A stretch of 64,000 nucleotides of DNA from Streptomyces sp. NBC_01198 (GTDB taxonomy: Bacteria > Actinomycetota > Actinomycetes > Streptomycetales > Streptomycetaceae), in contig NZ_CP108568.1 of assembly GCF_036010485.1 (NCBI RefSeq), positions 1,116,001-1,180,000 on the forward strand, in the 5' to 3' direction. The notes beneath the pieces were generated by a model, which saw nothing but the letters and a program-made list of their open reading frames with translations, searched no databases and was not told the origin of the DNA. Of the stretch, positions 55,879 to 63,997 are shown piece after piece. The number at the start of each line of letters is the position of its first letter. Within the stretch, counting starts at the first letter, position 1. Made by a program: the position numbers and the translations under genes.

Positions 55879-56559
55879 TCACCGGAGCAGCCCGGCCGAA
55901 GGGGAGGGCCCGTGAACACCGCCAACAGCAGCCTTGAGCAGCGGTGTTGCCCGATCGACGCCCAGGTAGGGCGCGATGTTGCGCCAGGCGCGCTCGACGT
56001 ATTCCTCCTTCTCACCGACCGGGGCGACATAGTGCAGCGCGCCTTCCGCGGCGTCGTCGCCCGCAAGGCGGGCGATGATCCAGGCGGCGAGGTAGTGCGA
56101 GGCCAGGCAGCCGCCGGCGGTCGCGATGTTGCCCCTGGCGAAGAAGGGCTGGTCGAGGACCTCGACGCCGGCCGCGACGACCCACGGCTTGGTGACGAGA
56201 TCGGTGCAGGCGGGGACGTCGTTGAGCAGGCCGAGCCTGGCCAGCACGAGCGCGCCCGAACACTGCGCCGCGACGAGCTGGCGCGAGGGGTCCAGGCCCC
56301 GCAGGACGTTCATGATCGCCGGGTCTTCTGCGACCTCGCGGGTGGCGATGCCGCTGCCGACGATGACGGCGTCAGCGGCGCACGCCTCCTCAAGAGTGGA
56401 CATCTGCTTGATGACCACCCCGTTCATCGACGTCACCTTGCGCCTGGGGGTCGCGATGGTGACGCGCCAGCCGTCGGTCTTGACGCGGTTGAGCACACCG
56501 AGCGCGATCAGGGAGTCGAGCTCGTTGTAGCCCTCGAAGGTGAGGATGGCGATGTGCAC
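55879..56559 (-). CDS. DJ-1/PfpI-family protein
   Basis: 226 residues. The nucleophile elbow AAQCSGALVLARLG and VIVGSGIATREV match the DJ-1/PfpI fold; such proteins include isonitrile hydratases, amidases and glyoxalase-like enzymes. GTG 56559 has GGAAGGA eight bases upstream, which decides the start. It is divergent from a MocR-type regulator across about 90 bp. Confidence 0.85.
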   Translation of the reverse strand: MHIAILTFEGYNELDSLIALGVLNRVKTDGWRVTIATPRRKVTSMNGVVIKQMSTLEEACAADAVIVGSGIATREVAEDPAIMNVLRGLDPSRQLVAAQCSGALVLARLGLLNDVPACTDLVTKPWVVAAGVEVLDQPFFARGNIATAGGCLASHYLAAWIIARLAGDDAAEGALHYVAPVGEKEEYVERAWRNIAPYLGVDRATPLLKAAVGGVHGPSPSAGLLR

Positions 56560-56611
56560 GACGGCTGTCCTTCCGGATGAGTGGGGCTCGACAGTAGGGA
56601 CCCGCGAGCAG

Positions 56612-56640
56612 GACAATCAAAGAATTGTCATGGATACAAT
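56612..56640 (+). promoter_or_regulatory. MocR operator and leaderless promoter
   Basis: GACAAT-CAAAGA-ATTGTC (56612-56629) is a perfect 6-bp-arm palindrome. TACAAT at 56635-56640 makes a good -10 box, with AGGACA 18-19 bases upstream as a weak -35; transcription would begin at about 56648, the ATG of the regulator. The palindrome lies between the two boxes, ideal for autoregulation and for controlling the divergent gene. Confidence 0.6.
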
Positions 56641-56647
56641 CCGGTGC

Positions 56648-57985
56648 ATGGCAGCCTCGCGATACAAGTCGCTGGTCGACACGTTCGCGTCCGACATCCG
56701 GACCGGGCGCCTCGCCTCGGGGGTGCGGCTGCCGACCCACCGTGCTCTCGCCGCCCGCGAGGGCATCGCCGTGGTGACCGCGACCCGCGTGTACGCCGAG
56801 TTGGAAGCGATGGGCCTGGTCAGCCGGGAACAGGGCCGCGGCACGTTCGTGCGTGACATCGCGGTCCCCGCCGGTCACGGCATCGATCAGCAGGTCGTGG
56901 CCCCAGACGCGGTCGACCTCAGCTTCAACTACCCGTCGCTGCCAGGCCAGGCCGACCTCCTGCGGCAGGCCCTGCGAGAGGTGGCCACCTCCGGTGATCT
57001 CGAGTCGCTGCTGCGCTACCAACCACACCGGGGGCGTCCACAGGACAGAGCCTCCATCGCGCGACACCTCAGACGCCGGGGTATCACCGCCGATGCGGAC
57101 CGGATCCTCATCGCCAACGGTGCCCAGCACGGCCTGGCCATCACCATCATGGCCACGCTGAGCGCCGGCGACGTCGTGGCGGTCGACGCACTCACCTACC
57201 CGGGTTTCAAGGTGCTCGCGCAGGCCTTCCACCTCGACCTGGAGCCCGTCCCCACCACCGCCGGCGGACCGGATCTCGACGCCCTGGAGCAACTGTGCGC
57301 GACCCGCCCGGTGCGCGCGATCTACACCATGCCCACCCTGCACAACCCTCTGGGCTGGGTCATGCCGGCAACCGACCGCACCCGCCTGATCAGGATCGCT
57401 CGACAGCACGGTGCGCTCATCATCGAGGACGCCTCATACGCCTACCTGGTCGAGGACCCCCCACCGCCTCTGGCCGCAACCGCGCCGGACATCACCGTCT
57501 ACGTCTCGGGGCTGTCGAAGAGCATCGCCACCGGCCTGCGGGTCGGCTTCGTCCTCGCCCCGCCACCCGCGGTGCCCTCGCTCGAACGCGCCATCCGGGC
57601 GACCACCTGGAACACCCCCGCCCTCACCACCGCCATCGCCTGCCGATGGCTCGACGACGGCACAGTCAACCACCTGGAGGCGCAGAAACGCCACGACGCC
57701 GAGACGCGGCAGGCACTCGCCAGGCAGGAGCTGGCGGGCCTCCCGCTCATCGGCCACCCTTCGTCCTACTTCACCTGGTTGCCGCTGCCCGCGGACGCAC
57801 GCGCCGACCGCCTGACCGCCACGCTCGCGCGCCGACACATCTCGGTCACCACGGCGGAGCCGTTCACCACCTCGTCGCACACACCACAGGCGATCCGCCT
57901 CGCCCTGGGCTCGACCGATCTGGACAGTCTCCGGTCGACACTGCGCACGGTGCGCCGAGTCGCCGTCGAGGACGCCTACGCCTGA
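56648..57985 (+). CDS. MocR/GabR-type regulator: GntR HTH fused to PLP aminotransferase fold
   Basis: 445 residues: winged helix (1-70, LPTHRALAAREGIAVVTATRVYAELEAMGLV, GRGTFV) and a class I aminotransferase-like domain with NPLGWVM and the PLP lysine in VSGLSKSIATGLRVGF. MocR proteins sense PLP or amino-compound ligands and act as activators or repressors. ATG 56648 is favoured over ATG 56630 because the -10 box predicts a leaderless transcript starting there. The divergent DJ-1-type gene is the likely target. Confidence 0.9.
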   Translation: MAASRYKSLVDTFASDIRTGRLASGVRLPTHRALAAREGIAVVTATRVYAELEAMGLVSREQGRGTFVRDIAVPAGHGIDQQVVAPDAVDLSFNYPSLPGQADLLRQALREVATSGDLESLLRYQPHRGRPQDRASIARHLRRRGITADADRILIANGAQHGLAITIMATLSAGDVVAVDALTYPGFKVLAQAFHLDLEPVPTTAGGPDLDALEQLCATRPVRAIYTMPTLHNPLGWVMPATDRTRLIRIARQHGALIIEDASYAYLVEDPPPPLAATAPDITVYVSGLSKSIATGLRVGFVLAPPPAVPSLERAIRATTWNTPALTTAIACRWLDDGTVNHLEAQKRHDAETRQALARQELAGLPLIGHPSSYFTWLPLPADARADRLTATLARRHISVTTAEPFTTSSHTPQAIRLALGSTDLDSLRSTLRTVRRVAVEDAYA

Positions 57986-58259
57986 ACTCCAGCCCGTCTG
58001 CCGGCGAACGGATGAGTGGCGGGGTCTTTCAGTACTCGCCCTGTCCCGTCAGTATGCGCAAGGGCGTCACCTCCAGCGACTTCACCGGGTTCTGCCCGGC
58101 GGACGGCCCCAGCGGCAGCGGCAGCCGCGCCGGGGCGCTCACGGCCGACAGCGTCTCGAACCTGGGGCTGTGACCTATGCGTTCCGCGCGCAGCCTCCCG
58201 CGTCAACCTGACCCCGCCCGATACAGCCGGTCGATTCAAGACCCCTTCGCACCGCTTGA

Positions 58260-59015
58260 GTGGCCCTGGTGGCTGCGTCGGACGGGCATTTGACTCGCCA
58301 GCGCGCTGCTTGGACCGTGCGTCCTGACCTGCGCATGGTCCTCGACAGCGGGCCCGGGCAGGCATACCTGCTGCGCAGGGGGTCCGGGGCGGTACTGGTC
58401 GACACGGGCATAGCCGGGCAGGGCAAGGTCCTCACCGAGGCTCTGCGCGATTGGGGCCTGGACCGGGAGTCGTTGACCCACGTCATCCTGACGCACTGGC
58501 ATCCCGACCACGCAGGGTCCGCCGCCGAACTGGCCGAATGGCCGAACGCGCGCATCTGGGCGCACCGCAGCGACGCCCCGATCATCCGTGGGGACGGCTA
58601 CGGCTCGATTCCCGCCCTCAGCCACGCCGAGGAGGGGCTCTACGCCCACATTTCCGGCAGCATCCCCGACGCCCCGCCGTCCCGCGTCGACCGCGAGCTC
58701 GACGACGACGAGATCCTCGACGCGATAGACGCCCGCGTCCTGTCGACTCCCGGCCATACCGACGGCAGTATCGCGCTGCACTTCCCGAACGACTCCGTCC
58801 TGTTCACCGGTGACATCGCCACCGAGCACCAGGGCCAGGTCATACTGGGGCCGTTCAACCTCGACCGGCCACAAGCCGGCGCGTCTTTCCGCCGCTTCGC
58901 CGACATCGACGTCAACACCGTGTGCTTCGGCCACGGGCAGCCGCTCAGTGGGGACGACACCGCCCTGCTGCGCATCGCGGCCACTGCCGACGAGGTCCCC
59001 GACCCTCTCGGCTGA
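58260..59015 (+). CDS. Metallo-beta-lactamase-fold hydrolase
   Basis: 251 residues with the metal motif THWHPDHAGS, later STPGHTDGSIAL and GDIA, and CFGHGQP, the standard MBL ligand set. The substrate is unknown; the group includes glyoxalase II- and lactonase-like enzymes. The GTG 58260 start is uncertain, since the conserved part begins near LRMVLDSGPGQ, about 25 residues in. A TetR gene follows 42 bp downstream on the same strand. Confidence 0.85.
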   Translation: MALVAASDGHLTRQRAAWTVRPDLRMVLDSGPGQAYLLRRGSGAVLVDTGIAGQGKVLTEALRDWGLDRESLTHVILTHWHPDHAGSAAELAEWPNARIWAHRSDAPIIRGDGYGSIPALSHAEEGLYAHISGSIPDAPPSRVDRELDDDEILDAIDARVLSTPGHTDGSIALHFPNDSVLFTGDIATEHQGQVILGPFNLDRPQAGASFRRFADIDVNTVCFGHGQPLSGDDTALLRIAATADEVPDPLG

Positions 59016-59057
59016 CGCCCGTTCGCCCCGGAACGGCGTCGGCGTAAGGTTACGGCC

Positions 59058-59711
59058 GTGAGCAAAGAGGCCGCCGGAACCAGACGACGCAACCCCCGAG
59101 GCGCGGGGCAGGCACTACGCGGCGACATCGTGTCGGCCGCCCGCGAGGTCCTTGTCGAGGACGGCTACGCGAGTTCGGTGACCCTGCGGGGGCTGGCGCG
59201 ACGGATCGGCATCGCGCCCCAGTCGATCTACCTGCACTTCACCGGTCCCGACGAGATCGTGCAGGCCGTCACCGTCGAGACCTTCGCCCAACTGGGTCGC
59301 TTCATCGCGGACGCGAAACAGGGGATCGAGGCGCCCCGGGACCGGCTCATCGCCGGCTGCCGCGCCTACATGGCGTTCGGAGTCGAGAACCCGAACCTCT
59401 ATGGACTGCTCTTCCAGCGCAACCGGCTCCTTCGCGGAGAGGAGCCCCGTCCCACTTCCGCGGACGAGCCGGACACCCGCAACCCCGACGCCGGGCCATT
59501 CGCCTACCTCATGGAGAGCATCCGGCTCTGCGTCGCCGACGGATCCTCCGACGTGACTGACATCCTGTCCACCGCGACGCTGTTGTGGGCGGCCATGCAC
59601 GGCTTCGTCCTGCTGCGCAACGGTTACCAGTTCCCCTGGCCGGACCTCGCTCAAGTCGAGATAGAGCTCATCAGCTCGATCACGAGACTCCGCGAGGACG
59701 GGCGACGGTAA
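59058..59711 (+). CDS. TetR-family regulator (WHG-type C-terminal domain)
   Basis: 217 residues with HTH LRGDIVSAAREVLVEDGYASSVTLRGLARRIGIAPQSIYLHFTGPDE. The C-terminal MAFGVENPNLYGLLFQ and WAAMHGFVLLRNG fit the TetR_C_33/WHG type. TAAGGT seven bases before GTG 59058 suggests a leaderless start. It lies just after an MBL hydrolase gene and may control it. Confidence 0.9.
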   Translation: MSKEAAGTRRRNPRGAGQALRGDIVSAAREVLVEDGYASSVTLRGLARRIGIAPQSIYLHFTGPDEIVQAVTVETFAQLGRFIADAKQGIEAPRDRLIAGCRAYMAFGVENPNLYGLLFQRNRLLRGEEPRPTSADEPDTRNPDAGPFAYLMESIRLCVADGSSDVTDILSTATLLWAAMHGFVLLRNGYQFPWPDLAQVEIELISSITRLREDGRR

Positions 59712-59762
59712 GCCCCTGCCACTGTCGGCGGTCCCGGACATGGGACGGGCTCAGCTCGTGCC

Positions 59763-60347
59763 CTATGACCGAGCGATGGCCGCGTCCACCAGAACCTCGG
59801 CCGCAGCCCTCGCCTCATCAGCCAGCGACGGGTCGCGCTCGATATCGGCCCCGAGTCCCGCTCCGTCGAAGAGCATGTGCAACTGTCGGGCCAGGGACAC
59901 CGGATCCGCGACCCCGGCCTCCCGGGCCAGATCGGTGAACAGTCCCCGGACCCAGGCTCGGTACCTGGCGTTCTCCTGCTGGGCCGCACTTCCGGGAAGT
60001 GCCTCCGCGGTGGCCTTGATGAAGGCGCAGCCGTGAAAGTCCGGACTGCCGAAAATCGTTCCCAGAGTGGTGAAAACGCCCAGGATACGGTCGCGAGCGC
60101 TGGCTCCCTCCGCCGTCCCGCCCATGATCTGGTCGACGGTGGAGGTGTGCTGCAGGTCCAGATATGCCCGGATCAGTTCGTCCTTGCTCCCGAACGTCTT
60201 GTACAGGCTGGCCTTGGCCACCCCGGCCTGTTCTATCACCCGGTCGATTCCGACCGTATGGATGCCCTCTTCGTAGAACAGCCGATTCGCTGCCGCGAGC
60301 AGTCGCTCACGCGCTGACGGCCTCGGCGCCGAGTCGACTTCGCTCAT
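59763..60347 (-). CDS. TetR-family regulator of the neighbouring SDR gene (inferred)
   Basis: 194 residues; HTH region ARERLLAAANRLFYEEGIHTVGIDRVIEQAGVAKASLYKTFGSKDELIRAYL. The C-terminal domain contains FHGCAFIKATAEALPG, typical of a subgroup often next to oxidoreductases. A palindrome at 60421-60432 lies 74 bp upstream of the start, and closely related palindromes stand before the SDR gene, which implies autoregulation and repression of that gene. Confidence 0.92.
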   Translation of the reverse strand: MSEVDSAPRPSARERLLAAANRLFYEEGIHTVGIDRVIEQAGVAKASLYKTFGSKDELIRAYLDLQHTSTVDQIMGGTAEGASARDRILGVFTTLGTIFGSPDFHGCAFIKATAEALPGSAAQQENARYRAWVRGLFTDLAREAGVADPVSLARQLHMLFDGAGLGADIERDPSLADEARAAAEVLVDAAIARS

Positions 60348-60420
60348 ACGGCAGCGTCCTTTCGATGACGTCGGCCCCGGGCCTCATTCAGCGCGGCGGA
60401 GAAAAGTCTACCAAGACAGG

Positions 60421-60432
60421 CAGACCGGTCTG
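60421..60432. promoter_or_regulatory. TetR operator upstream of the regulator gene
   Basis: CAGACCGGTCTG is a perfect 12-bp palindrome in the 107-bp gap between the SDR stop and the TetR start. The same word recurs in the SDR promoter. Confidence 0.65.
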
Positions 60433-60454
60433 ACTACTGCCTGGGACAGGCTGG

Positions 60455-61204
60455 TCAGATGGCCATTCCACCGTCAACTGCGAGGCTCGCGCCGTGGATG
60501 TAGGAGGCCTCGTCGGAGGCGAGGAAGGCGACGGCAGCGGCTACTTCCGCAGTCGTGCCGACCCGGTCGGCCGGGGATCCCTTGGGAAAGTCATGGACGG
60601 CCTCACCGAAGGCCTTGGTCGAACCCTCGGTAAGGATCGCGCCGAGGCTGACGGTGTTGACACGGACGCCGTTGACGCCGAATTCGGCGGCCCACGACTT
60701 GGTGAGCAGACCCACCGCCGCCTTGGATGAGCCGTAGGCGGCCGGCCCCACCGCGCCCTTCTCGGCGAACGCCGTGGTGATGTTGACGATGGCACCGCGC
60801 CCGCGCTCAGCCATCAGCGGAGCCAGCTCAGCGACCAGGAAGAAAGGAACCTTGACGTTGATGTTGTACATCGCGTCGAAATCGGCCTCGGTGACGCCGG
60901 CGGTCGGTCCGAGAATGTAGACGCCCGCATTGTTGACGAGGATGTCGATCTCACCGGCCAGGGCCACCGCCTCGGCGGCAAGCGTCTTGGCGGTGGCGGC
61001 ATCGTGCAGGTCAGCGACGAGGAAGTCGGCCTCACCGCCGGCGGCCCGGATCTCAGCGACGGCCTTCTCGCCGCGCTCCGCGTTGCGGCCGGTGATCAGG
61101 ACCCGGGCGCCGGAGGCGGCCAGGGTGGCGGCGATGTCCCGGCCGATGCCCTGGGTCGATCCGGTGATCAGGGCGGTCTTGCCGGTGAAATCAGTCATGA
61201 TCAT
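60455..61204 (-). CDS. Short-chain dehydrogenase/reductase (SDR)
   Basis: 249 residues. Cofactor motif TGSTQGIG near the N-terminus, NNAG around residue 90, and the catalytic YGSSK; the usual catalytic Ser position reads NITT, so Thr may substitute. SDRs oxidise or reduce alcohol/keto groups with NAD(P). Start ATG 61204 (MIMTDF) or 61198. The paired operators upstream link it to the downstream TetR gene. Substrate unknown. Confidence 0.92.
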   Translation of the reverse strand: MIMTDFTGKTALITGSTQGIGRDIAATLAASGARVLITGRNAERGEKAVAEIRAAGGEADFLVADLHDAATAKTLAAEAVALAGEIDILVNNAGVYILGPTAGVTEADFDAMYNINVKVPFFLVAELAPLMAERGRGAIVNITTAFAEKGAVGPAAYGSSKAAVGLLTKSWAAEFGVNGVRVNTVSLGAILTEGSTKAFGEAVHDFPKGSPADRVGTTAEVAAAVAFLASDEASYIHGASLAVDGGMAI

Positions 61205-61226
61205 ACTCTCCCGGACTCGGTAGTCA

Positions 61227-61272
61227 GACCGGTCGGTCTTCCTGTGAACAACGGCAGACCGACCGGTCTGTT
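61227..61272. promoter_or_regulatory. Paired TetR operators in the SDR promoter
   Basis: CAGACCGGTCGGTCTT (61227-61242) and CAGACCGACCGGTCTG (61257-61272) are inverted copies of one another (15 of 16 positions) separated by 14 bp. Each contains the GACCGG core of the site at 60421-60432. Confidence 0.7.
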
Positions 61273-61362
61273 ACGTCAACAAGGAGACTGTTCGCCCCAG
61301 GTGGGAGAGGTGGAAGGCGCCCCGCAGGTCGAAGCGGCCGCAGAAGTCGTGCCCGCCCGTGC

Positions 61363-61417
61363 TTGACACGGGTCCGGCCAGCAGGCGACTATTCATGTGT
61401 CACGACATGCATGTCAC
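61363..61417 (+). promoter_or_regulatory. Promoter with direct repeats for the lactonase-like gene
   Basis: TTGACA (61363-61368), an 18-base spacer and GACTAT form a sigma-70-type promoter. Just downstream two TGTCAC words (61398, 61412) repeat at 14 bp, a possible operator near the transcript start. Confidence 0.55.
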
Positions 61418-61438
61418 AGCACACATGGGGAGAGCGTC

Positions 61439-62308
61439 ATGGGCACCATCAACAACATCTCAGTCCTCAGCACCGGCCAGGTCCAGATCCGCCCCCAGCA
61501 CGTCGAATCCGACGGCTCCTCCATGACGGAGTGGCTCAGCACCGCCACCACCTGGACCGCACCCAGGCCGATCAACGTCTACGTGATCGAGCACAGCGAC
61601 GGCCTCGTCCTGTTCGACACCGGGCAGGACCGCAGCTCGGTCACCGACCCCGACTACTTCCCCGGCGGCCCCGCCGGAGAGGTCTACGACCGCCTCGCCC
61701 GCTTCGAGATCCCCGCCGACCAGACCCTCACCGCCCAACTCGCCCGCCTCGGCCACGACATCGCCGACGTCAAGGTCGCGATCCTCTCCCACCTCCACCA
61801 GGACCACATCGGCGGACTCCGCGAACTCCCCCACGCCGAGATCATAGTCAGCCAGCAGGACTGGGACGAACTCGACAGGCCCGACGCAGCCTTCATCGGC
61901 CTGCTCAAACAGCACATCGACATCCCCGCACTGCACTGGAACCGCGTCACCCCCACCCCCGTCGACGACCCCACCCTCGCACCCTTCACCAACGCCTACG
62001 ACGTCATGAACGACGGCACCCTCCTGCTCCTCCCCACCCCCGGCCACACCCCGGGCTCACTCTCCCTGCTGCTGCGCAAGCCCCAGGCCGCACCCCTGCT
62101 CTTCGTCGGCGACCTCACCTACGACGTCAACCTCCTCGCCCAGGACCGCATCCCCGGCGTCGGCGACACCACAGGCCTCCACACCTCCACCCGCCACGTC
62201 AACGAATTCGCCACCCGCAACCCCGGACTGACCATCCTCGCCGCACACGACCCCGCCGCCGCCCACCTCCTCAACACCGCACTCGACCGCACCCAATCCA
62301 CCGTGTGA
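61439..62308 (+). CDS. Metallo-beta-lactamase-fold protein, N-acyl-homoserine-lactonase-like
   Basis: 289 residues with the lactonase dyad SHLHQDHIGGL, the later PTPGHTPGSLSLLL and GDLTYD ligands, and a C-terminal AAHDP His. This is the AiiA/AHL-lactonase pattern: hydrolysis of lactone rings, which in actinomycetes could act on AHL or gamma-butyrolactone signals, but other lactones or esters are possible. GGGGAGA precedes ATG 61439, chosen over a longer frame from 61397. It has its own promoter. Confidence 0.85.
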   Translation: MGTINNISVLSTGQVQIRPQHVESDGSSMTEWLSTATTWTAPRPINVYVIEHSDGLVLFDTGQDRSSVTDPDYFPGGPAGEVYDRLARFEIPADQTLTAQLARLGHDIADVKVAILSHLHQDHIGGLRELPHAEIIVSQQDWDELDRPDAAFIGLLKQHIDIPALHWNRVTPTPVDDPTLAPFTNAYDVMNDGTLLLLPTPGHTPGSLSLLLRKPQAAPLLFVGDLTYDVNLLAQDRIPGVGDTTGLHTSTRHVNEFATRNPGLTILAAHDPAAAHLLNTALDRTQSTV

Positions 62309-62341
62309 GACAAGCCGAACACCCGGTGCGAGTGGCACGGG

Positions 62342-62629
62342 TCATTCGCCCGCGGCGAGGATCGCGGCCAGCGCGGTGACGGCCTCCAGTGCGTCGGGGC
62401 CCTCCGCACTGACGGTGACCGTGCTTCCGGCGGTGGCGCCGAGGGCCATGACGGACAGGACCCCGGCCGGCGTGGCCGTACGGCCGGCGTGCTCGAGCCG
62501 GAGGGTACTGGTGAAGCCGGCGGCGGCGCGGGCGAGACGGCCGGCCGGGCGGGCGTGCAGGTCGGCGGGCAACTGCACGGTGGACTCGTAGCGCGTGGTG
62601 CTCGCGCCGGTCTCAGAGTTTGGCGACAT
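62342..62629 (-). CDS. HPr-family phosphocarrier protein
   Basis: 95 residues. LPADLHARPAGRLARAAAGF holds the phosphorylatable His25 (HPr His15); the Ser46-like regulatory site may be the Ser in GVLSVMALGA. In DhaM proteins of Enterobacteria an HPr domain is fused; here it is a separate gene overlapping dhaM by 17 bp, so it probably passes phosphate to DhaM. The substrate kinase DhaK/DhaL is not in the window on this strand. Confidence 0.88.
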   Translation of the reverse strand: MSPNSETGASTTRYESTVQLPADLHARPAGRLARAAAGFTSTLRLEHAGRTATPAGVLSVMALGATAGSTVTVSAEGPDALEAVTALAAILAAGE

Positions 62630-63005
62630 GGCGGGCCTCCTTGGCGGCGTCGGCGACCGCCGCGAGGTCGGCACCGGTTGCGGCGGTGACGACGGCGGCG
62701 ACGGCTCCCTCGACGAACGGGGCGTCGACGATGAGGACGTCGGCGCGGGGGTGGTCTTCCAGAACGGTGCGGGCGGTCAGCACGGAGCTGCCGAGGTCGG
62801 GCAGTACGACGACGCCGCCGCCCCGGTCGGCGCGGCCGATCGCGGCGAGCACGAGGTCGTAACTCGTGCCGATCCGGCCGTCGTCGGTGCCGCCGGCGAC
62901 GGCGAGCGGGACCGTACTCGAACCGATCTGCTCGACCAACTCGCGGAGGCCGCCGACGAGCTCGGCGCTGTGGGAGACGAGTACGATGCCGACTGGTGCG
63001 TTCAT
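62613..63005 (-). CDS. dhaM: PTS-dependent dihydroxyacetone kinase phosphotransferase subunit DhaM
   Basis: 130 residues, the EIIA-like (mannose-type) domain only. GIVLVSHSAELVGGL places the active-site His at 12; GGGVVVLPDLGSSVLTARTVLE and VIVDAPFVEGAVAAV complete the fold. It relays phosphate from HPr to the ADP of DhaL for dihydroxyacetone phosphorylation. It is divergent from the IclR regulator, with a palindromic site between them. Confidence 0.9.
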   Translation of the reverse strand: MNAPVGIVLVSHSAELVGGLRELVEQIGSSTVPLAVAGGTDDGRIGTSYDLVLAAIGRADRGGGVVVLPDLGSSVLTARTVLEDHPRADVLIVDAPFVEGAVAAVVTAATGADLAAVADAAKEARHVAKL

Positions 63006-63026
63006 GAACGCATACGATAGATCTCG

Positions 63027-63037
63027 GAACGCCGTTC
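63027..63037. promoter_or_regulatory. IclR-type operator between dhaM and the regulator
   Basis: GAACGCCGTTC, an 11-bp inverted repeat of the form GAAC-NNC-GTTC, lies 21 bp from the dhaM start and 26 bp from the regulator start. The same form recurs at 63987-63997. Confidence 0.6.
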
Positions 63038-63063
63038 AGCAATACCGAATGAGGAGTCGCCTG

Positions 63064-63840
63064 ATGGTGCAGGCTGTGCAGCGGGCGGTCCAGATCCTCC
63101 GCGAGCTCGCGGCCACCGGTCCCCGGCTCGGGGTCACCGAGTTGGCCGAGCGCCTCGGAGTGGCCAAGCCGACCGTGCACGCGCTGCTGCGCACCCTGGA
63201 GGGCGAGGGCCTGGTGGTGCAGGACAGGGACAGTTCCAAGTACCAGCTGGGGCCCGGGCTGATCCTGCTTGGCAACGCGTATCTGGACACCCAGGAGTTG
63301 CGTGCCCGGTCGCTGACCTGGGCCGACCAGTTGGCCACCCGGAGCGGGGAGGCGGTGTGGGTGGCGGTGCTCACCGGCGACCATGTACTGGTGGTGCACC
63401 ACGCGTTCCGCCCCGAGGGGGCCGTGCAGATCCTGGAGGTGGGCGCCAGCATCCCGTGGAGCACCTGCGCGCTGGGCAAGGCGATCGTCGCGGTGGCCCC
63501 TGCGGAGGACCGGGAACGGCTGCTGGACGGCGAGCCGGCGGTGCTCACCGGCGCCAGCGTCACCGACAGGGACGAACTGGCCGCGCAGTTGGAGCAGGCC
63601 AGGGCGCACGGCTACGCCCTGGAGGACCAGGAGTCCGCGATCGGGGACGCCGGCATCGCCTCCCCGGTCTTCGACCGCGCGGGGCAGGTGGTCGGCGCCA
63701 TCGGAATCGTCGGTCCCGTCGAGCGCCTGCTGGACGGATCCGCACGTCAGGAGCTCGCGGTGGCGGTGCGGGAGACCGCACGCAACCTGTCGCGCGACCT
63801 CGGTGCGCCTCGCGGGGCGGGGCGGCCCGCGGCCGTGTGA
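63064..63840 (+). CDS. IclR-family regulator, GylR-like
   Basis: 258 residues: winged helix (VQRAVQILRELAATGPRLGVTELAERLGVAKPTVHALLRTLEGEGLV) and IclR ligand domain (LGNAYLDTQELRARSLTWADQLA, ILEVGASIPWSTCALGKA). The QELRARSLTWADQLA and VVHHAFRPEG blocks resemble GylR, the glycerol-operon regulator of streptomycetes. ATG 63064 has GAGGAG seven bases upstream. With dhaM/HPr on one side and a promoter with its operator on the other, it likely controls glycerol or dihydroxyacetone use. Confidence 0.9.
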   Translation: MVQAVQRAVQILRELAATGPRLGVTELAERLGVAKPTVHALLRTLEGEGLVVQDRDSSKYQLGPGLILLGNAYLDTQELRARSLTWADQLATRSGEAVWVAVLTGDHVLVVHHAFRPEGAVQILEVGASIPWSTCALGKAIVAVAPAEDRERLLDGEPAVLTGASVTDRDELAAQLEQARAHGYALEDQESAIGDAGIASPVFDRAGQVVGAIGIVGPVERLLDGSARQELAVAVRETARNLSRDLGAPRGAGRPAAV

Positions 63841-63955
63841 CCTGCCGGCCCTTCCGGCCGGGCGGCCCCGCGCCGCCCCATTCGCCGTACGGCTCCCGGC
63901 AGTTCGCCGTCGGGGGCCGTTTTCACGCTGCGGCAGCCGGGTCGGCGCCAGACTC

Positions 63956-63997
63956 TTGACACCCGGGAAACATCCTCCTAACGTCCGAACAACGTTC
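63956..63997 (+). promoter_or_regulatory. Strong promoter with IclR-type operator, reading out of the window
   Basis: TTGACA (63956-63961), exactly 17 bases, then TAACGT (63979-63984); GAACAACGTTC at 63987-63997 covers the transcript start. The gene it drives lies beyond base 64000, probably a kinase (dhaK) or facilitator gene of the same pathway. Confidence 0.75.

Noticed and set aside
58013..58173. 53-codon ORF after the MocR-type gene
   Set aside because: Pro/Gly/Ser-rich translation, no clear ribosome site, nothing recognisable; too short to support.
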